Positions 1-8,284 of a stretch of DNA of 64,000 nt are shown here, one piece after another (within the stretch, counting starts at the first letter, position 1; every line of letters begins with the position of its first letter). Position numbers and translations under genes: made by a program. The notes under the pieces are model-generated. The model worked only from the letters and a program-made list of their open reading frames with translations, had not been told where the DNA came from and searched no databases. The DNA comes from DATJGR01 sp963787045 (GTDB taxonomy: Bacteria; Pseudomonadota; Gammaproteobacteria; Pseudomonadales; Azotimanducaceae), in assembly GCA_963787045.1 (NCBI GenBank), contig CAWBBR010000008.1, positions 332,564 through 396,563 of the forward strand, written 5' to 3'.

Positions 1-307
1 ATCCTGAAACGCTTTGTTCACCGGCGCGAGTTCTACGATGATCCGGCGCGGATCGATCTCCAGTTCTTCGGCGAGGATCGTCGGCAACGCCGTCAGTACG
101 CCCTGCCCCATTTCCGTTTTGTCGAGCTGGAAGATCACTTCGTCCGCCGGAGTGATCTGCAGCCACGCGTTCGGCCTGAAACGATCCGGCGCGCGCGTTC
201 GGCATCGCCGCGGCGCGCTGCGCCGGGAACACGCCGAGCACGAGCCCGCCGGCTACGACCGCGGTGCCGGCAAGAAACGCCCGGCGATTGATGTTGAGTT
301 CGCTCAT
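1..307 (-). CDS. Molybdenum hydroxylase large subunit (isoquinoline 1-oxidoreductase beta type), 5' part, frameshifted
   Basis: N-terminal ~100 codons of the molybdopterin-binding subunit of an aldehyde oxidase/xanthine dehydrogenase-type enzyme; the rest lies beyond the window edge. The start ATG (307-305) overlaps the stop of the 2Fe-2S subunit gene (ATGA), so the two are translationally coupled and should form one complex. The N-terminus reads MSELNINRRAFLAG followed by a hydrophobic run, a twin-arginine signal that fits a periplasmic cofactor enzyme. Near 185-215, within a GCGCGC run, the frame must change for the conserved continuation (PNAWLQITPADEV, then DKTEMGQG) to be read. That continuation is typical of the IorB family, so this is one gene with an indel, probably a sequencing error. 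Substrate is unknown; N-heterocycles or aldehydes are typical. Confidence 0.72.
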   Translation of the reverse strand, partial: MSELNINRRAFLAGTAVVAGGLVLGVFPAQRAAAMPNARAGSFQAERVAADHSGGRSDLPARQNGNGAGRTDGVADDPRRRTGDRSAPDHRRTRAGEQSVSG

Positions 308-825
308 GACACGCGCTCCGCCAGCAACGCGTTCGGATCGAACATGCGCACCGCCACTTTCGACGCAGCGGCATCGTTCAATTCGGCGGCGCGATGGATC
401 GCAGAGCGGATGCGGTTGTAGCAGCCGCAGCGACACAGGTTGCCGCTCATCGCCGCGGTGATTTCGTCATCGGTCGGGTGCGGCGACTGCGCGAGCAGCG
501 CAGAGGCCGACATGATCTGGCCGCTCTGGCAGTAACCGCACTGCGGCACGTTGCCTTCTACCCACGCCTGTTGCACCGGCGTCAGACCTTTGGCGCCAAT
601 GCCTTCGATCGTGGTGATCGCCTGCCCTTGCACGCTGGCGACCGGCGTTTGGCACGACCGCACCGCGACGCCCGCCAGATGCACCGTGCACGCGCCGCAC
701 AGCCCCATGCCGCAGCCGAACTTGGTGCCGGTGAGCTTCAGGTTGTCGCGCAGCACCCATAGCAGCGGCGTGTCGTCTTCGACATCGACGCGGATGCTCT
801 CGCCGTTGAGAAGGAATTCGATCAT
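304..825 (-). CDS. (2Fe-2S)-binding small subunit of a molybdenum hydroxylase
   Basis: 173-residue electron-transfer subunit of an isoquinoline 1-oxidoreductase-like enzyme. An N-terminal plant-type ferredoxin domain carries the first cluster motif (CGMGLCGACTVHLAG with a fourth Cys at RSC, about residues 38-59). An all-helical C-terminal domain carries the second cluster motif (CGYCQSGQ at about 97-104 and CRCGCYNRI at about 131-139). Length and order match the IorA/CoxS family. It passes electrons from the Mo site of the adjoining large subunit to an external acceptor. The start at 825 (MIEFLLNGE) has a GGA-type ribosome site just upstream. It is the first gene of a two-gene operon running off the left edge. 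No FAD subunit is present, as expected for the IorAB type. Confidence 0.9.
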   Translation of the reverse strand: MIEFLLNGESIRVDVEDDTPLLWVLRDNLKLTGTKFGCGMGLCGACTVHLAGVAVRSCQTPVASVQGQAITTIEGIGAKGLTPVQQAWVEGNVPQCGYCQSGQIMSASALLAQSPHPTDDEITAAMSGNLCRCGCYNRIRSAIHRAAELNDAAASKVAVRMFDPNALLAERVS

Positions 826-879
826 CGGGAATCCATCGGTCGTGAGAAGAGCGCAGTGGACCGTAGCGAGACCGTCGCG

Positions 880-3256
880 TCAACTGCTCGGACGTTCGCC
901 ACGCCACGTCCAGTCGCTGATCTCCTTCATGTCGTCACCGACGCGTTCGATGTACTCGCGATGGTCGATCAGCTTGTCGCGCACGACCTGTTTGATGTGC
1001 GGCGCCAGATGCGCGAATCGCGGCACGCGATCCACGGCGTCGAACATCAGGTTGAAGCGATCGATCTGATTGCGCACCGCCATGTCGAACGGCGTGGTGG
1101 TGGTGCCCTCTTCCTTGTAGCCGCGCACGTGCAGGTTGTCGTGGTTGGTGCGCCGATATGCGAGCCGGTGGATCAGCCATGGATAGCCGTGGTACGCGAA
1201 GATGATCGGCCGGTCGACGGTGAACAACCGATCGAAGTCGTGGTTCGACAAACCGTGCGGATGCTCCTCGCTCGGTTGCAGCGTCATCAGATCGATCACG
1301 TTGACGACGCGAATCCGGATGTCCGGCACGTGCTCCCACAACAGCTGCACCGCCGCGAGCGTCTCGAGGGTCGGAACGTCGCCCGCGCATGCCATCACTA
1401 CGTCGGGCTCGACGCCGGCGTCGTTGCTCGCCCACTCCCAGATGCCGATGCCGGCCGGACACTGCTTGCGCGCCTCGTCCATCGTCAGCCACTGCAACTC
1501 GGGCTGCTTGCCGGCGACGATGACGTTGACGCGGTTGCGACTGCGCAAACACTCGTCGATCACCCACAGCAGCGTGTTCGCGTCGGGCGGCAGGTACACG
1601 CTGACGACGCTCGCACTCTTGTTCGCGACGTGATCGATGAAGCCCGGATCCTGGTGCGAGAAACCGTTGTGGTCCTGTCGCCACACGTGCGACGTCAGCA
1701 GATAGTTGAGCGACGCGATGGACCGGCGCCACGGAATCGCGGCGCTCACCTTCAGCCACTTCGCGTGCTGGTTGAACATCGAATCGACGATGTGGATGAA
1801 CGCTTCGTAGCACGAGAAGAGACCGTGTCGGCCTGTTAGCAGATAGCCTTCGAGCCAGCCTTCGCACGTGTGTTCGCTCAGGATCTCCATCACGCGTCCG
1901 TGCTCGGCGAGGTTCGTATCCGTCGGCTCGATCCGCTCCATCCACACGCGAGAGGTCACCTCGAACACGGCACTCAACCGGTTCGACGCCGTTTCGTCCG
2001 GCCCCACGATGCGGAAATTGCGCGCCTCCGCGTTCAGGTTCAGCACGTCGCGCAGGTAATGCCCCATCACGCGCGTCGACTCTGCAACCAGAACGCCCGG
2101 CTTCTCGACGGCGACCGCGTGATCGCGAATGTCCGGAAGGTGCAGATCGCGCAGCAGCAATCCGCCGTTCGCATACGGCGTGGCGCCGAGACGACAGCGC
2201 GCCGTGCGGCGCGAGCACCGACAGCGACGTGCGCAGCGTGCCGTGTTCGTCGAACAACTCTTCGGGGCGATAGCTCTTGAGCCACTGTTCGAGCTGCGCC
2301 AGGTGCGCGGGATTCTCGGCCAGCTTCGACAGCGGCACCTGGTGCGAACGCCAGTGGCCTTCGGTCGGCAGGCCGTCGACCGATACCGGCCCGGTCCAGC
2401 CTTTCGGCGAACGCAGCACGATCACCGGCCAGCGCGGCCGGCCTTTCGCATCGCGCGTGCGCGCGTCGTTCTGAATGCGGTGAATCTCGTCGAGCGCGTC
2501 GCCGAGCACTTCCGCCATCCGGCGATGCATGGCGACGGGTTCCGAACCTTCTACGTAGTACGGCAGGTATCCGTAACCTTTCAGCAGCTGATCCAGTTCG
2601 GCTTCGTCCATCCGCGCCAGCAGCGTGGGGTTCGCGATCTTGTAGCCATTCAGATGCAACACCGGCAGCACCGCACCGTCGCTGCGCGGATTCAGGAACT
2701 TGTTGGAGTGCCACGACGTAGCGAGCGGCCCGGTCTCCGCTTCGCCGTCGCCGATCACGCACACGACCACCAGGTTCGGATTGTCGAACGCCGCGCCGTA
2801 CGCGTGCGACAGCGAATAGCCGAGTTCGCCGCCTTCGTGAATGGATCCCGGCGTTTCGGCCGCGACGTGACTCGGGATGCCGCCCGGGAACGAGAACTGC
2901 TTGAACAGCTTCTTCATTCCAGCGGCGTCGCGCGTGATCGACGGATACACCTCGCTGTACGTCCCCTCTAGATATGCGTTGGCGACGATACCGGGTCCGC
3001 CGTGACCCGGACCGGTGATCAGCAGCATCGACAGTTCGCGTTGCTTGATCGCCCGGTTCAAGTGCGCATACACGAAGTTGAGACCCGGCGTGGTGCCCCA
3101 ATGACCGAGCAGACGCGGTTTGACGTGTTCGATGGAGAGCGGTTGGGTCAGCAGCGGATTGTCGAGCAGATAGATCTGCCCGACGCTGAGGTAGTTGGCG
3201 GCGCGCCAGTACGCATCGATCGCCGCAACCTCGTCGTCGCCCATCGGATCACGCAT
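880..3256 (-). CDS. xfp: Xylulose-5-phosphate/fructose-6-phosphate phosphoketolase (one frameshift)
   Basis: ThDP-dependent phosphoketolase that splits xylulose 5-phosphate (and fructose 6-phosphate) with phosphate into acetyl phosphate and an aldose phosphate. The N-terminal half has YWRAANYLSVGQIYL, GHWGTTPGLNF and HGGPG, plus the diagnostic ThDP motif GDGEAETGP. The C-terminal half has VMGHYLRDV, SCYEAF and the long conserved tail ending TWRGERPSS. Total length is about 792 codons, normal for the family. The frame changes once near 2190-2200, between LAPHG and GATPYANGGLLLRDL; both sides are canonical, so a single-base indel is likely. Start at 3256 (MRDPMGDDEV) overlaps the acetate kinase stop by 8 bases, implying translational coupling with the kinase that converts its product acetyl phosphate to acetate plus ATP. 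Confidence 0.92.
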
Positions 3257-4377
3257 CGTTCTGTCCCTGTAAGAGTCGTGCCGTGTGCCGTGCGATGACG
3301 GCTTCCTCGTCCGTCGGGATGTTCCACAAACCGACCGTGCTGCGGTTGCCGTCGAACCGCGTCTGTCCGCTGTCGTTGAGCGTTTCGTCGCAGTCGACGC
3401 CGAGCCACGCCAGCGCGCCGGCGACTCGCGATCTGATTCGCGGCTGGTGCGCACCGATGCCGCCGGTGAACACGATGGCGTCGACACCACCGAGCGCCGC
3501 GGCCATCGCACCGATCTCGACCACGGTTCTGTGCACGAACAGATCTACGGCGAGCCGCGCACCGGGTTCGCTGCTCGCGAGCAACGCGCGGATGTCGCCG
3601 CTGATGCCCGACACACCGAGCAGTCCCGATTCCAGGTTCAACAGATGCTCCACCGCATCGACGTCCATCCGATGTTCACGCACCAGATACAGCACCGCGC
3701 CCGGATCCACCGCACCACTACGGGTCGCCATCATCAGACCATCGGTGGGGGTGAAACTCATGGTGGTCGCAACGCTGCGGCCATCGCGCATCGCGCACAG
3801 ACTCGCACCGCTTCCAAGATGCGCGACGACGACGCGCCCTGTCGGTTCGCCAGCGCTCAGTTGCGCGAGTTTGGACGCAATGAACTCGTAAGACAGTCCG
3901 TGGAACCCGAACCGCCGCACGCCGCGCTCGAACCATGCCTGCGGCAACGCGAAGCGCTGCGCAACCTCGGGCATCGACGCGTGAAACGCGGTATCGAACG
4001 CTGCCACGTGCGGCACGTCTGGCTGTTGCGTCCGCGCGGCGCGCACCGACTGCGAGGCCGAGCGCCTGGTGCAATGGGGCCAGCGGCTGCAATGCTTCCA
4101 GATCATCAACGATCGCGTCGTCGATGATCGCCGGCGCGACGAATTGCGCACCGCCGTGCACGATCCGGTGGCCGACGGCAGCAATCTCAAAGGCATCGAG
4201 CTCGCGCGCGAAAGTGCGCAGCGCCCGTTGCACCGACTCGTCGCGGCTACCGGGCTCGAGATCTACCTGGCCGCGGGCCAGACATTCACCCGCGACAATA
4301 CCGTGGACCGGTCCATACACCGCGTACTTCAGCGTTGCGGATCCGGCGTTCAGTACGAGGATGCAGTTGCGCGTCAT
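3249..4377 (-). CDS. ackA: Acetate kinase (one frameshift)
   Basis: Transfers phosphate from acetyl phosphate to ADP, giving acetate and ATP; here it is the natural partner of the overlapping phosphoketolase. The N-terminus MTRNCILVLNAGSATLKYAV holds the ASKHA nucleotide-binding start with the NAGS motif. GHRIVHGG, AAFDTAFH, RRFGFHGLSYEF, AHLGSGASLCA and the late VFTGGIGAH motif are all in the expected order. About 376 codons, slightly short of the ~400 usual. The frame changes once near 4040-4060, between APLHQALGLA and VRAARTQQPDVP, in an otherwise intact domain, so probably a sequence error. First gene of the two-gene unit with xfp. An alternative substrate such as propionate cannot be excluded. 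Confidence 0.9.
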
Positions 4378-4500
4378 GGCACGACGTTGGCATGCGTTTG
4401 GAACGCCAGTAAACCATGGCTTCTACCTATCACCGACACGGAACTAATCCGCGCGAACGGACACCAACCCCGAGGGGATCTCGGAAGAAGGAGCGTGACG

Positions 4501-4692
4501 ATGAAATCCCGCAAGACCCTTGTCGAAATGCCGCAGCAGCGCAAAGCGCCGATGACCGAAGAAGAGCGCCGCGAAGCGATCGCCAAAGCGGCCTACTATC
4601 TGGCGGAGCAGCGCGGCTTCGAACCGGGGCACGAAGTCGAAGACTGGATCGCCGCCGAGGCGCGGGTGAACGCCGCACCCGACGGGCGGTAG
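4501..4692 (+). CDS. DUF2934 family small protein
   Basis: 63-residue cytoplasmic protein with the DUF2934 core: AIAKAAYYLAEQRGFEPGHEVEDWIAAEARV. An A-x-x-A-Y-x-x-A-E-x-R-G-F helix is followed by the D-W-x-x-A-E segment. A strong AGGAG ribosome site precedes the ATG by about 8 bases. The family is known from proteobacterial stress, PHB and fermentation clusters; molecular function is unknown. It sits divergently from ackA and convergently with gapdh, within the carbon-stress block, which suggests co-membership in the same response. The leader 4378-4500 could hold divergent promoters, but I see no clear operator. Confidence 0.75.
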   Translation: MKSRKTLVEMPQQRKAPMTEEERREAIAKAAYYLAEQRGFEPGHEVEDWIAAEARVNAAPDGR

Positions 4693-4741
4693 CCCGCCAA
4701 CTCGACATCGCACCTCTTCGCGCGCGTTAGGGCGCGACGGA

Positions 4742-5761
4742 TCATGCTGCCTTCGCGGCCACCAGCTGCGTCAGTTCTACCATGCGATGGGCGAAACCCA
4801 TTTCGTTGTCGTACCAGCTCATCACCTTCGCGAAGTTCGAGCCGATGACCTGCGTCAGCGTCGCGTCGTAGATCGACGAACGCGGATCGCCGAGATAGTC
4901 CGTAGAGACGAGCGGTTCGTCGCTGAAGCCGAGAATGCCGCGCAGCGCGCCATCGCTCGCGAGTTTCATTGCCGCATCGATTGCGTCCTTCGTCAGCGGC
5001 CGCTCCGTTTGCACGGTGAGGTCGACCAGGCTCACGTCCATCGTCGGCACGCGCACCGCCTGTCCGTCGATTTTTCCCTTGAGCCGCGGCAACACGTCGC
5101 CGATCGCCTTCGCCGCGCCCGTCGACGTGGGAATCATGTTCATCGCCGCCGCGCGGGCGCGACGCAGGTCGCCCTTACGGTGCGGTATGTCGAGCACCGG
5201 TTGATCGTTGGTATAGGCGTGAATCGTCGTCATCAACGCAAAACGGATGCCGAAGTTCTCATCCAGCACCTTCGCCATCGGCGCGAGCGCGTTCGTCGTG
5301 CAGGACCCGCACGAGACGATGTTGTGATTCGCGGGATCGTAGTCGGCCTCGTTCACGCCGATCACGATCATCGCCTCGTGGTCTTTCGCCGGCGCGGACA
5401 AAACCACCTTACGGGCACCCGCGTCGAAGTGCGGCTGCAGTTTCGTTCTGTCCGTGAATACGCCCGTGCACTCGAGCACGATGTCGACGCCCAGCGCGCG
5501 CCACGGTAACTCCACCGGGTCCTTCGTCGCGAACGTCTGGATCGTGTGACCGGCGATGTCCAACGCGCGATCGCGGACCTCGGCTCGAACTTTGGCGCGA
5601 CCATGCACCGTGTCATAGTTATAGAGGTGCGCCAGCGTCCGCGCGTCGGCGAGATCGTTGATGGCGACCAGTTCGATGTCGTCGCGTCTCACTTCGCTGA
5701 GCGTGCGCAATATGCAACGTCCGACGCGGCCGAAACCGTTGATGGCAATCTTCGTGGGCAT
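4742..5761 (-). CDS. gap: Type I glyceraldehyde-3-phosphate dehydrogenase
   Basis: 339-residue NAD-dependent GAPDH that oxidises glyceraldehyde 3-phosphate to 1,3-bisphosphoglycerate. The Rossmann N-terminus KIAINGFGRVGRCILR is followed by INDL at about residues 35-38. The catalytic Cys154 lies in C-G-S-C-T-T-N-A-L-A-P. The active-site His region (TTIHAYTNDQ), SSTGAAKA-type loop (PTSTGAAKAIGDVLP) and the C-terminal SWYDNEMGFAHRMVEL are all present. Full length with no frame change. The alanine in TTNALAP replaces the common Cys of TTNCLAP, as in several bacterial Gap isozymes. Lying next to phosphoketolase and acetate kinase, it would process the glyceraldehyde 3-phosphate they release. Confidence 0.95.
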   Translation of the reverse strand: MPTKIAINGFGRVGRCILRTLSEVRRDDIELVAINDLADARTLAHLYNYDTVHGRAKVRAEVRDRALDIAGHTIQTFATKDPVELPWRALGVDIVLECTGVFTDRTKLQPHFDAGARKVVLSAPAKDHEAMIVIGVNEADYDPANHNIVSCGSCTTNALAPMAKVLDENFGIRFALMTTIHAYTNDQPVLDIPHRKGDLRRARAAAMNMIPTSTGAAKAIGDVLPRLKGKIDGQAVRVPTMDVSLVDLTVQTERPLTKDAIDAAMKLASDGALRGILGFSDEPLVSTDYLGDPRSSIYDATLTQVIGSNFAKVMSWYDNEMGFAHRMVELTQLVAAKAA

Positions 5762-5867
5762 GATCGTTTCTCGTGTACTGCGTCGTGGCGTCTCGCAGGC
5801 TAGTCGCACGTGCGGCGTGCACGCCACAGAACGGTCCGACCGTAGGTCGTATCGAACAGGATCGAAC

Positions 5868-6854
5868 ATGCACGCGATGATGTTGAAGCGCTTCGGCGCG
5901 CCCCTCGAGTGGACGGAGCTGCCGGACCCGGAACCCGGACCGGGGCAGATCCGCATCAGCGATCGCGGCCTGCGGCGTTTGCCGTACGGATCTGCACGTA
6001 GTCGATCGGAGCTTGCCGAACCACGCGTGCCGATCATTCCCGGACACGAGATCGTCGGCCGCGTCGACGCCATCGGCGCCGGCGTCGATGGATTGCGCCT
6101 CGGTGAACGCGTTGGCGTGCCATGGCTCGGCTACACGTGCGGCGCGTGTGAGTACTGCGAGAGCGGTCACGAGAACCTGTGCGATTCGCCCGAGTTCACC
6201 GGCTATACGCGTCACGGCGGCTTCGCGACAGCGACGATCGCCGATGCGCGGTACGCATTCGCGCTCGACGAGGCCGGCACCGACGTGGCCGTTGCACCGC
6301 TGCTGTGCGCCGGGCTCATCGGCTGGCGCGCCCTGGTCATGGCGGGCGACGCACGTCGCGTCGGCTTGTACGGCTTCGGCGCCGCGGCACACATCCTCGC
6401 GCAGGTTGCCACATGGCAAGGACGAGCGGTCTATGCCTTCACCCGAACCCGGAGACATCGGCGGCGCAGGCATTTCGCGCGGCGACTCGGTGCGGTGTGG
6501 GCCGGCGATTCGACCGCTCCGCCGCCGGAACCGCTCGACGCGGCCATCATCTTCGCCGCAGTGGGCGCGCTCGTGCCGGTCGCGCTACGTGCCGTGCGTA
6601 AGGGCGGCCGCGTCGTGTGCGCCGGAATTCACATGAGCGACATCCCGAGCTTCCCGTACAAGCTGCTTTGGGAAGAGCGACAACTCGTGTCCGTGGCAAA
6701 CCTGACGCGCCAGGACGCCGTCGATTTCCTGAAGCTCGCACCGCGCGCCGGAGTCGTCACGCAAACGACACCGTACCCACTGACGCGCGCGAATCAAGCG
6801 CTCGACGATTTGCGCAACGGCCGCTTCGAGGGCGCCGCGGTGCTCGTGCCGTAG
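5868..6854 (+). CDS. Zinc-dependent alcohol dehydrogenase (AdhP-like MDR) with compensating frameshifts
   Basis: Medium-chain zinc alcohol dehydrogenase, ~328 codons. Seen in frame: PIIPGHEIVGRVDAIG, the structural zinc cysteines C-G-A-C-E-Y-C-E-S-G-H-E-N-L-C, TGYTRHGGFA, AAPLLCAGLIGWRAL-like text, GLYGFGAAAH nucleotide fold, and a normal C-terminus. The catalytic-zinc segment CGVCRTDLHVVD is encoded near 5965-6005, but only in another frame: the main frame enters it by one shift and is restored before PIIPGHE by a second. A second pair of compensating shifts lies near 6440-6490 (NPETSAAQAF in the alternative frame). Overall length is preserved, so these look like sequence errors. Divergent from gap with 106 bases between; probably interconverts aldehydes and alcohols. 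Confidence 0.82.
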   Translation: MHAMMLKRFGAPLEWTELPDPEPGPGQIRISDRGLRRLPYGSARSRSELAEPRVPIIPGHEIVGRVDAIGAGVDGLRLGERVGVPWLGYTCGACEYCESGHENLCDSPEFTGYTRHGGFATATIADARYAFALDEAGTDVAVAPLLCAGLIGWRALVMAGDARRVGLYGFGAAAHILAQVATWQGRAVYAFTRTRRHRRRRHFARRLGAVWAGDSTAPPPEPLDAAIIFAAVGALVPVALRAVRKGGRVVCAGIHMSDIPSFPYKLLWEERQLVSVANLTRQDAVDFLKLAPRAGVVTQTTPYPLTRANQALDDLRNGRFEGAAVLVP

Positions 6855-6855
6855 A

Positions 6856-7313
6856 TCATTCGGGCGCGCTGCGCACCAGCAACACCGGCATCGGCGAGCG
6901 CAGCACGTGCTCGGCGTCGCTGCCGAGCGCGATACGCCGGATGCCGCGGCGACCGTGCGTACCCATCACGATCAGATCGGCCGGCCACTCCTGCGCCTGG
7001 GCGACGATCAGCCGCGACGACGGACCGCCGATGCTTCCAGCAATACGGCCTCCGCTTCGAGCCCGTTCTGCGTATGCTGCTTCGGCGTCGGCGAGGATCT
7101 TCTTACCGGCTTCACGCAGCCCTCGATGATGTCGCCGGTGTAGTAGTTGGTGCCGCCCACACCGGAGTAGTCGACGACCAGTTCGTCGACCACGTGCACG
7201 ACGCGAAGCGTACTTCCGAGCGCTTTCGCGATCTTGATCGCTTCCTGCAGTCCTCTGGCGGACGCTGCACTACCGTCGACGGGAACGAGGATCTTGCCGT
7301 ATGTCTGCGCCAT
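6856..7313 (-). CDS. Universal stress protein, single UspA domain, frameshifted
   Basis: UspA-fold cytoplasmic stress protein, ~150 codons. The N-terminus KILVPVDGSAASARGLQEAI is the classic Usp start with the VDGS motif. The C-terminal part reads LIVAQAQEWPADLIVMGTHGRRG, then SDAEHVLRSPMPVLLVRS, containing the ATP-binding G-x2-G-x9-G-type segment (GTHGRRGIRRIALGS). The frame must change near 7110-7120 (into REAGKKILADAE) and at least twice more between 7000 and 7090 (NGLEAEAVLLEAS is in the first frame). All pieces are colinear with a normal Usp. Stop codons of this gene and the alcohol dehydrogenase are one base apart (convergent). Fits a role in oxygen limitation or starvation within this block. 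Confidence 0.85.
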
Positions 7314-7392
7314 CGCATTTCGCTCGATGATTGAACCCGATCACTATGTGCCGCCGAACCGGAAGATCGATCGCCGCGAGCGGACGTTCCGC

Positions 7393-7779
7393 TCACTCGA
7401 CCACTGGATAACCCGCGGCCTCCAGATCGACGTAGCCGCCGGTCATGGCGGACACGTGCGTGTAGCCCAGCTGACGAAGTTGCTCGGCCGCGCTCTGCGC
7501 GCGGCGGCCGGTACGACAATACAACACCAACGCGGCGTCCTTATCGGGTAGCAGCGATACCGCGCGCGCGTCGACCTGATCGACCGGCAGGTGGACCGCG
7601 CCCTTCAAGTGGCCTTCGGACCATTCCGCATCGGTGCGTACGTCGACGAACACGGCACCGGTGTCGTACGCATCACGCACGTCTGCGGCGGTCGGCCGCG
7701 GCGCCTCGGCGGCGATACTGACCGGCGTCAACGCACTGAGCAGCAGCGCGCACATCGTCCTCGCGAATAGGGTCTTCAT
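7393..7779 (-). CDS. Exported rhodanese-like sulfurtransferase
   Basis: 128-residue single-domain rhodanese with a cleavable signal peptide (MKTLFARTMCALLLSALTPV, cleavage near AIAAEA-like SIAAEA). The fold is recognisable from VFVDVRTDAEWSEGHLKGAVHLP. The active-site loop has Cys88 in L-Y-C-R-T-G-R-R-A, the six-residue loop of true sulfurtransferases, followed by GYTHVSAMTGGYVDLEAAGYP. It would carry persulfide sulfur in the periplasm; donor and acceptor are unknown. A GGAAGGCAAGG ribosome site precedes ATG 7779. Divergent from the thioredoxin gene, 67 bases apart, suggesting a shared thiol/sulfur role. Confidence 0.92.
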   Translation of the reverse strand: MKTLFARTMCALLLSALTPVSIAAEAPRPTAADVRDAYDTGAVFVDVRTDAEWSEGHLKGAVHLPVDQVDARAVSLLPDKDAALVLYCRTGRRAQSAAEQLRQLGYTHVSAMTGGYVDLEAAGYPVVE

Positions 7780-7846
7780 CGGCCTTGCCTTCCTGAATCA
7801 CGTCCGCATTATGGAGCCAGCAGCCGCAGCCATCGAGAGACCCGAG

Positions 7847-8272
7847 ATGATCCGAAACTGTGCCGAGTGCGGAACCCCGAACCGCATTCCGCCGCGACAT
7901 CTCGCCAGCCGCGGCCGCTGCGGTGCATGCAAGCAACCGCTGCCGCCACTGAGTGAGCCGGTCGAAGTCGATACGGCCCAGTTCGACGAAATCACGCGCG
8001 AAGCATCGGTTCCAGTGCTGGTCGATTTCTGGGCGGCATGGTGCGGGCCGTGCAAGATGGCGGCGCCTGAAGTGGCGAAGGCAGCGGCCAATCTGGCGGG
8101 GCGCGCCATCGTGCTGAAAGTCGACACCGAAGCGCATGCGCCACTTGCGCAGCGCTACAACGTGCGGAGCATTCCGAACTTCGCGCTGTTCCGCGACGGT
8201 AAGCTCGCGTGGCAACAACCCGGGCTGCTGAACCATCGGCAGCTGGAGCAGGTCGCGCTCGGCGCGACCTGA
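7847..8272 (+). CDS. trxC: Thioredoxin TrxC (thioredoxin 2)
   Basis: Cytoplasmic thioredoxin of the TrxC type, 141 residues. An N-terminal zinc finger is formed by C-A-E-C and C-G-A-C pairs. It is followed by a thioredoxin domain with the redox site W-C-G-P-C (Cys66 and Cys69 from this start), the D-F-W-A start and the cis-Pro loop R-S-I-P-N-F. I prefer ATG 7847 (MIRNCAECG) over the in-frame ATG at 7811, because TrxC proteins begin just before the zinc finger. TrxC reduces protein disulfides and is often under oxidative-stress control. No OxyR site was recognised. Divergent from the exported rhodanese. Confidence 0.92.
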   Translation: MIRNCAECGTPNRIPPRHLASRGRCGACKQPLPPLSEPVEVDTAQFDEITREASVPVLVDFWAAWCGPCKMAAPEVAKAAANLAGRAIVLKVDTEAHAPLAQRYNVRSIPNFALFRDGKLAWQQPGLLNHRQLEQVALGAT

Positions 8273-8284
8273 TCGCCTCTCAGC

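Noticed and set aside
7331..7344. FNR/ANR-like site TTGAACCCGATCAC near the universal stress gene
   Set aside because: Half-sites TTGA/ATCA fit but it lies only about 24 bases from the usp start codon, too near for activation; one such match is expected by chance in 64 kb.
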